Origin: Pseudomonadota bacterium
Lineage (GTDB): Bacteria; Pseudomonadota; Gammaproteobacteria; Burkholderiales; Burkholderiaceae_C
Direction of reading: 5' to 3'
Assembly (NCBI GenBank): GCA_018241265.1
Contig: JAFEEF010000043.1
Location: 62,001-126,000 of the forward strand
DNA: 64,000 bases
Each line of letters begins with the position of its first letter. Within the stretch, counting starts at the first letter, position 1. The notes below the pieces were generated by a model. It saw only the letters and a program-made list of their open reading frames with translations. It searched no databases and had not been told where the DNA came from. This document shows positions 61,353-64,000 of this stretch, piece after piece. A program made the position numbers and the translations under genes.

Positions 61353-63056
61353 TCAATGTGCCGTGGCGCCTTGCGCGGAGCCCATGCGGCCGACCACGTG
61401 CGCGGCCATGCCGCGCGCGAGTTCGTGCTCGCCGATGAAGACGCGGCCGACGCCTTCGCGCTGCAGCAGCGCCGCCTCCTCCTCGTGATGGCTGCGCACG
61501 ACGATCTCGATCGCCGGGTTCAGCGTCCGCGCCGTCTCGGCCATCTTGCGCACGCCGAAGGTGTCCGGCGTGGCGACGACCAACATGCCGGCACGCGCGA
61601 TGTGCGCCTGGACCAGCACCGCCGGATCGGCGGCATCGCCCGACACCGCCGGGCGCCCTTCCTTGCGCAAGGCTTCGACGAACTCGCGGTTCTGCTCCAC
61701 GACGACGCAGGCGATGCCGGCCTCGCGCAGGCTGCGCGAGATCTGCCGGCCGACACGGCCATGACCGACCAGCACGACCTGGCCGCTGAGCAGCGCAGGA
61801 TCGGTCGATTGCGGCAGCTCGGCGAGCGGATCGTCGCGCTGCGCGTAGCGCCGCGCCAGCGCTGAGCGGCCGCTCAGCCAGGCGAGCAGCGGATCGATCG
61901 CCGCGAACAGCAGCGCGTTCAGCGCGATCGAGATCAGCGCGCCGGCGAGGATCAGGCTGCGACCGGCCTCGGGCAGGAGGCCCAGCGCGACGCCGAGTCC
62001 GGCGAGAATGAACGAGAACTCGCCGATCTGCGCCAGCCCGGCGCCCACCGTCAGCGCCGTCTGCAGCGGATAGCGCAGCACCAGCACCAGCGCGATCGCG
62101 GCGAGCGTCTTGCCGACCAGGATGATCGCGACCACCGCCAGCACCGCGAGCGGCTCGGCGATCAGCACGCGCGGGTCGAACAGCATGCCGACCGACACGA
62201 AGAACAGCACCGAGAACGCGTCGCGCAGCGGCAGCGACTCCTGGGCGGCGCGGTGGCTCAGGTCGGACTCGCGCATCATCATCCCGGCAAAGAAGGCGCC
62301 GAGCGCGAACGACACGTCGAACAGCTTGGCCGACGCATAGGCGACGCTGACGGCGCCGGCGATCACGCACAGCGTGAAGAGCTCGCGCGAGCCTATGCGC
62401 GCCACGAGCCACAAGAGCTTCGGGAAGACGCGCCTGCCGACGACCAGCATCAGCACGATGAAGGCGGCGACCTTGGCGAGCGTGATGCCGAGCGTCGCCA
62501 TCAATCCATCGGCGGTGCTCGTGCCGCCGGCCAGCACCAGCGCCAGCGGCGGCAGCAGCACCAGCACGAGGACCATCACCAGATCCTCGACGACCAGCCA
62601 GCCGACCGCGATCCGGCCGTTGACGGTCTCCAGGATCCCGCGCGACTCGAGCGCACGCAGCAGCACCACGGTGCTCGCGACCGACAGCGCGAGGCCGAAC
62701 ACGACCGCGGCGCCAAGGCTCCAGCCCCAAGCCATCGCGGTCGCCGTGCCGAGCAGCGTCGCGACGGTGATCTGAAGCAGCGCGCCGGGGATCGCGACGC
62801 GCCGCACGGCGAGCAGGTCGGAGACCGAGAAATGCAGGCCGACGCCGAGCATCAGCAGCATCACGCCGATCTCGGCGAGCTGGCCGGCCAGATCGACATC
62901 GGCGACGAAACCCGGCGTCGCGGGTCCGATCAGCACGCCGGCGAGCAGGTAGCCGACGAGCGGAGGCAGCTTGATGCGCGCCGCCACGAACCCGAGGATC
63001 AACGCCAGGCCGAGGCCGGCGGCGAGGGTCGAGATCAGGCTGACGTTGTGGGGCAT
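61353..63056 (-). CDS. CPA2-family cation:proton antiporter with RCK/TrkA-N domain (YbaL/Kef-like)
   Basis: 567-aa membrane protein. About 12 helices (VGYLLAGVLIGPATPGF, LLMLGVGLHFSVSDLLAVRR, FALGAFFAGMMMRESDLSHRA) are followed by a TrkA-N NAD-binding domain from about residue 415 (VVLVGHGRVGRQISRSL, VSGDAADPAVLVQAHI). This layout is that of E. coli YbaL and KefB/C, which exchange potassium or sodium for protons under nucleotide control. No ancillary KefF/G quinone reductase is adjacent, which favours the YbaL type. Confidence 0.93.
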   Translation of the reverse strand: MPHNVSLISTLAAGLGLALILGFVAARIKLPPLVGYLLAGVLIGPATPGFVADVDLAGQLAEIGVMLLMLGVGLHFSVSDLLAVRRVAIPGALLQITVATLLGTATAMAWGWSLGAAVVFGLALSVASTVVLLRALESRGILETVNGRIAVGWLVVEDLVMVLVLVLLPPLALVLAGGTSTADGLMATLGITLAKVAAFIVLMLVVGRRVFPKLLWLVARIGSRELFTLCVIAGAVSVAYASAKLFDVSFALGAFFAGMMMRESDLSHRAAQESLPLRDAFSVLFFVSVGMLFDPRVLIAEPLAVLAVVAIILVGKTLAAIALVLVLRYPLQTALTVGAGLAQIGEFSFILAGLGVALGLLPEAGRSLILAGALISIALNALLFAAIDPLLAWLSGRSALARRYAQRDDPLAELPQSTDPALLSGQVVLVGHGRVGRQISRSLREAGIACVVVEQNREFVEALRKEGRPAVSGDAADPAVLVQAHIARAGMLVVATPDTFGVRKMAETARTLNPAIEIVVRSHHEEEAALLQREGVGRVFIGEHELARGMAAHVVGRMGSAQGATAH

Positions 63057-63191
63057 CCGATGCGTGCTCCGGTCCGGTTCGAGAGTCCGGCGGAGTCTAA
63101 GGGCACGGTGCGCGATGGCCCGCGGTCGCGCGGGGGCATTCAGGGTATTCGGGACCCGCCTCGGCGGCCGGCCGGCGACGCCCCGCGAATC

Positions 63192-63449
63192 CTAGGCGGC
63201 GAGCGCCCCGACGGCCTGCTTGCGGATCACTTCCTGCGCCTTGTGGAAGGCGTAGGCGAGCGCGGCTTCCGCCGATTCCCAGCGGTGGCCGCCGGCCAGG
63301 CTCTCGTCGCGGTAGGCCTCGCGCGGGGCGTTGGGTATGCCGCGCAGCCGCTGCACGATCATGGCTGCGGTGTAGCCGTCGCCGCGGGGGGCTTCCATGG
63401 CTCCGGCGAAGATGCGGTAGTCGCCGACGACGCGTTCATCGAAGTGCAT
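63192..63449 (-). CDS. Small hypothetical protein
   Basis: 85-aa soluble protein starting MHFDERVVGDYRIFAGAMEAPRG and ending AALAYAFHKAQEVIRKQAVGALAA. No motif or family is recognised. Codon usage and GC pattern match the surrounding genes, and the aromatic-rich N-terminal half looks structured, so it is probably real. The start ATG 63449 was preferred to an upstream in-frame codon because the upstream part is polar and unlike a folded domain. Confidence 0.6.
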   Translation of the reverse strand: MHFDERVVGDYRIFAGAMEAPRGDGYTAAMIVQRLRGIPNAPREAYRDESLAGGHRWESAEAALAYAFHKAQEVIRKQAVGALAA

Positions 63450-63588
63450 GTTGCTTGCTCCAGAGCGGACGTAGCCGCATCGAGGAGCGAGATGATCGTG
63501 CGCAATGTCACGCCGCGCCATCCATCTGATGGGGGAAGTGCCCGCTCACGCGCGAACACGCGAGCCCGTGCGGGTACCGGGGCCGCGA

Positions 63589-64000
63589 TCAGTTCGCGAG
63601 CGCCTGCTGCACCTCCGCCAGCGTCGGCGGATTCGCCCCTTCGCGCGTGCAGTTGATCGCCGCCGCCATCGCGGCGAACCGGAGGACTGCCGCCCAGGAC
63701 GCGTCGGACAGCGCCGCCAGGCCGGCGGCGCGCGCGACGCCGGCGTCGAGCAGCGCCGATGCCAGGCCGGCGGTGAAGGTGTCGCCGGCGCCTATCGTGT
63801 CGGCGACGACGATCTGCGGCGCCGCGACGCTCAGCTCGGCATGCCCGGCGCGGAACAGCGTCGCGCCGGCCCCGCCGCGCGTCACGACGACCGCCTTCGG
63901 CCCGGCCGCCAGCCAGCCGGCTGCCGCCTGCGCGAGCGGCACGCCCGGCGCGAGCAACTCGGCGTCCTCGTCGCTCAGCTTCAGCAGATCGCTGGGAGCC
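63589..64000 (-). CDS. PfkB-family sugar kinase (fructokinase-like), 5' end outside window
   Basis: C-terminal 137 codons of a ribokinase-family kinase; the frame is open to the right edge, so the N-terminal half is missing. DLLKLSDEDAELL is the typical mid-region of fructokinases, VVVTRGGAGATLF the strand before the active site, and DTIGAGDTFTAGL the PfkB signature 2 with the catalytic aspartate and anion hole. It phosphorylates a sugar with ATP; fructose is likely but not proven. Confidence 0.9.
   Translation of the reverse strand, partial: APSDLLKLSDEDAELLAPGVPLAQAAAGWLAAGPKAVVVTRGGAGATLFRAGHAELSVAAPQIVVADTIGAGDTFTAGLASALLDAGVARAAGLAALSDASWAAVLRFAAMAAAINCTREGANPPTLAEVQQALAN

Overview
The window is very GC-rich chromosomal DNA with short intergenic gaps and many ATGA/GTGA gene overlaps. 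The gene content points to a metabolically versatile betaproteobacterium of the order Burkholderiales: several Liv-type ABC importers, DUF1840, a cytochrome b561/YceI cluster, beta-ketoadipate genes and a PEP-CTERM-like remnant. This placement is an inference from gene content. No rRNA, tRNA, CRISPR array, phage or intact insertion sequence was seen.

Layout. 1-1659: the end of a Cys/Met-metabolism PLP enzyme and a single-domain response regulator. 1663-3505 (-): cytochrome b561 and two YceI proteins, with a 12-bp minisatellite between the YceI genes. 3685-5546 (-): a 2-oxoglutarate-type oxygenase and an exported methyltransferase. 5590-11074 (-): an iclR-livGF-binding protein-livHM importer operon. 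11262-12118 (+): a fluoride riboswitch, crcB and a DUF190 gene. 12125-17385 (-): six closely spaced genes (CFA synthase, DUF1840, PEBP, histidine phosphatase, D-threonine aldolase-like, sterol desaturase-like). 17476-20915 (-): an HD-GYP and a PAS-GGDEF-EAL protein with overlapping genes. 21022-22712: a divergent Lrp regulator and a saccharopine dehydrogenase-like gene. 22809-27100 (+): lipocalin, pcaIJF-like genes and an epimerase. 27106-27546 (-): DUF2442 next to a broken DUF4160 gene. 27597-32132 (-): a second Liv importer. 32299-34298 (+): a MetE-like protein and a class A beta-lactamase. 34295-34710: two gene remnants back to back.

34939-46294 (+) is a 14-gene operon resembling aryl-polyene/xanthomonadin-type type II PKS clusters: ACP, membrane protein, fused AMP-ligase/dehydratase, LpxL-like acyltransferase, LolA-like carrier, methyltransferase, ketosynthase, ketosynthase-like partner, dehydratase, ketoreductase, glycosyltransferase, and an ABC-2 exporter where an MMPL exporter would be expected. 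Most junctions overlap, so translation is probably coupled.

46308-58351 looks like a module for using plant phenolic esters. A secreted tannase/feruloyl-esterase-family lipoprotein would release hydroxycinnamates. A Liv-type importer, which includes a fused permease-ATPase, would take them up. A CoA ligase, crotonase, SDR dehydrogenase and amidohydrolase-type beta-ketoacyl-CoA hydrolase, plus a hydroxybenzoyl-CoA thioesterase, would shorten the side chain as in the Cou pathway. A MarR regulator sits at the end of the operon. The pcaIJF genes could finish ring-cleavage products. 58482-64000 holds a 1-Cys peroxiredoxin, an orphan Liv-type binding protein, a monooxygenase-fold protein, a zinc-ribbon protein, a CPA2 antiporter, a small hypothetical gene and the end of a PfkB sugar kinase.
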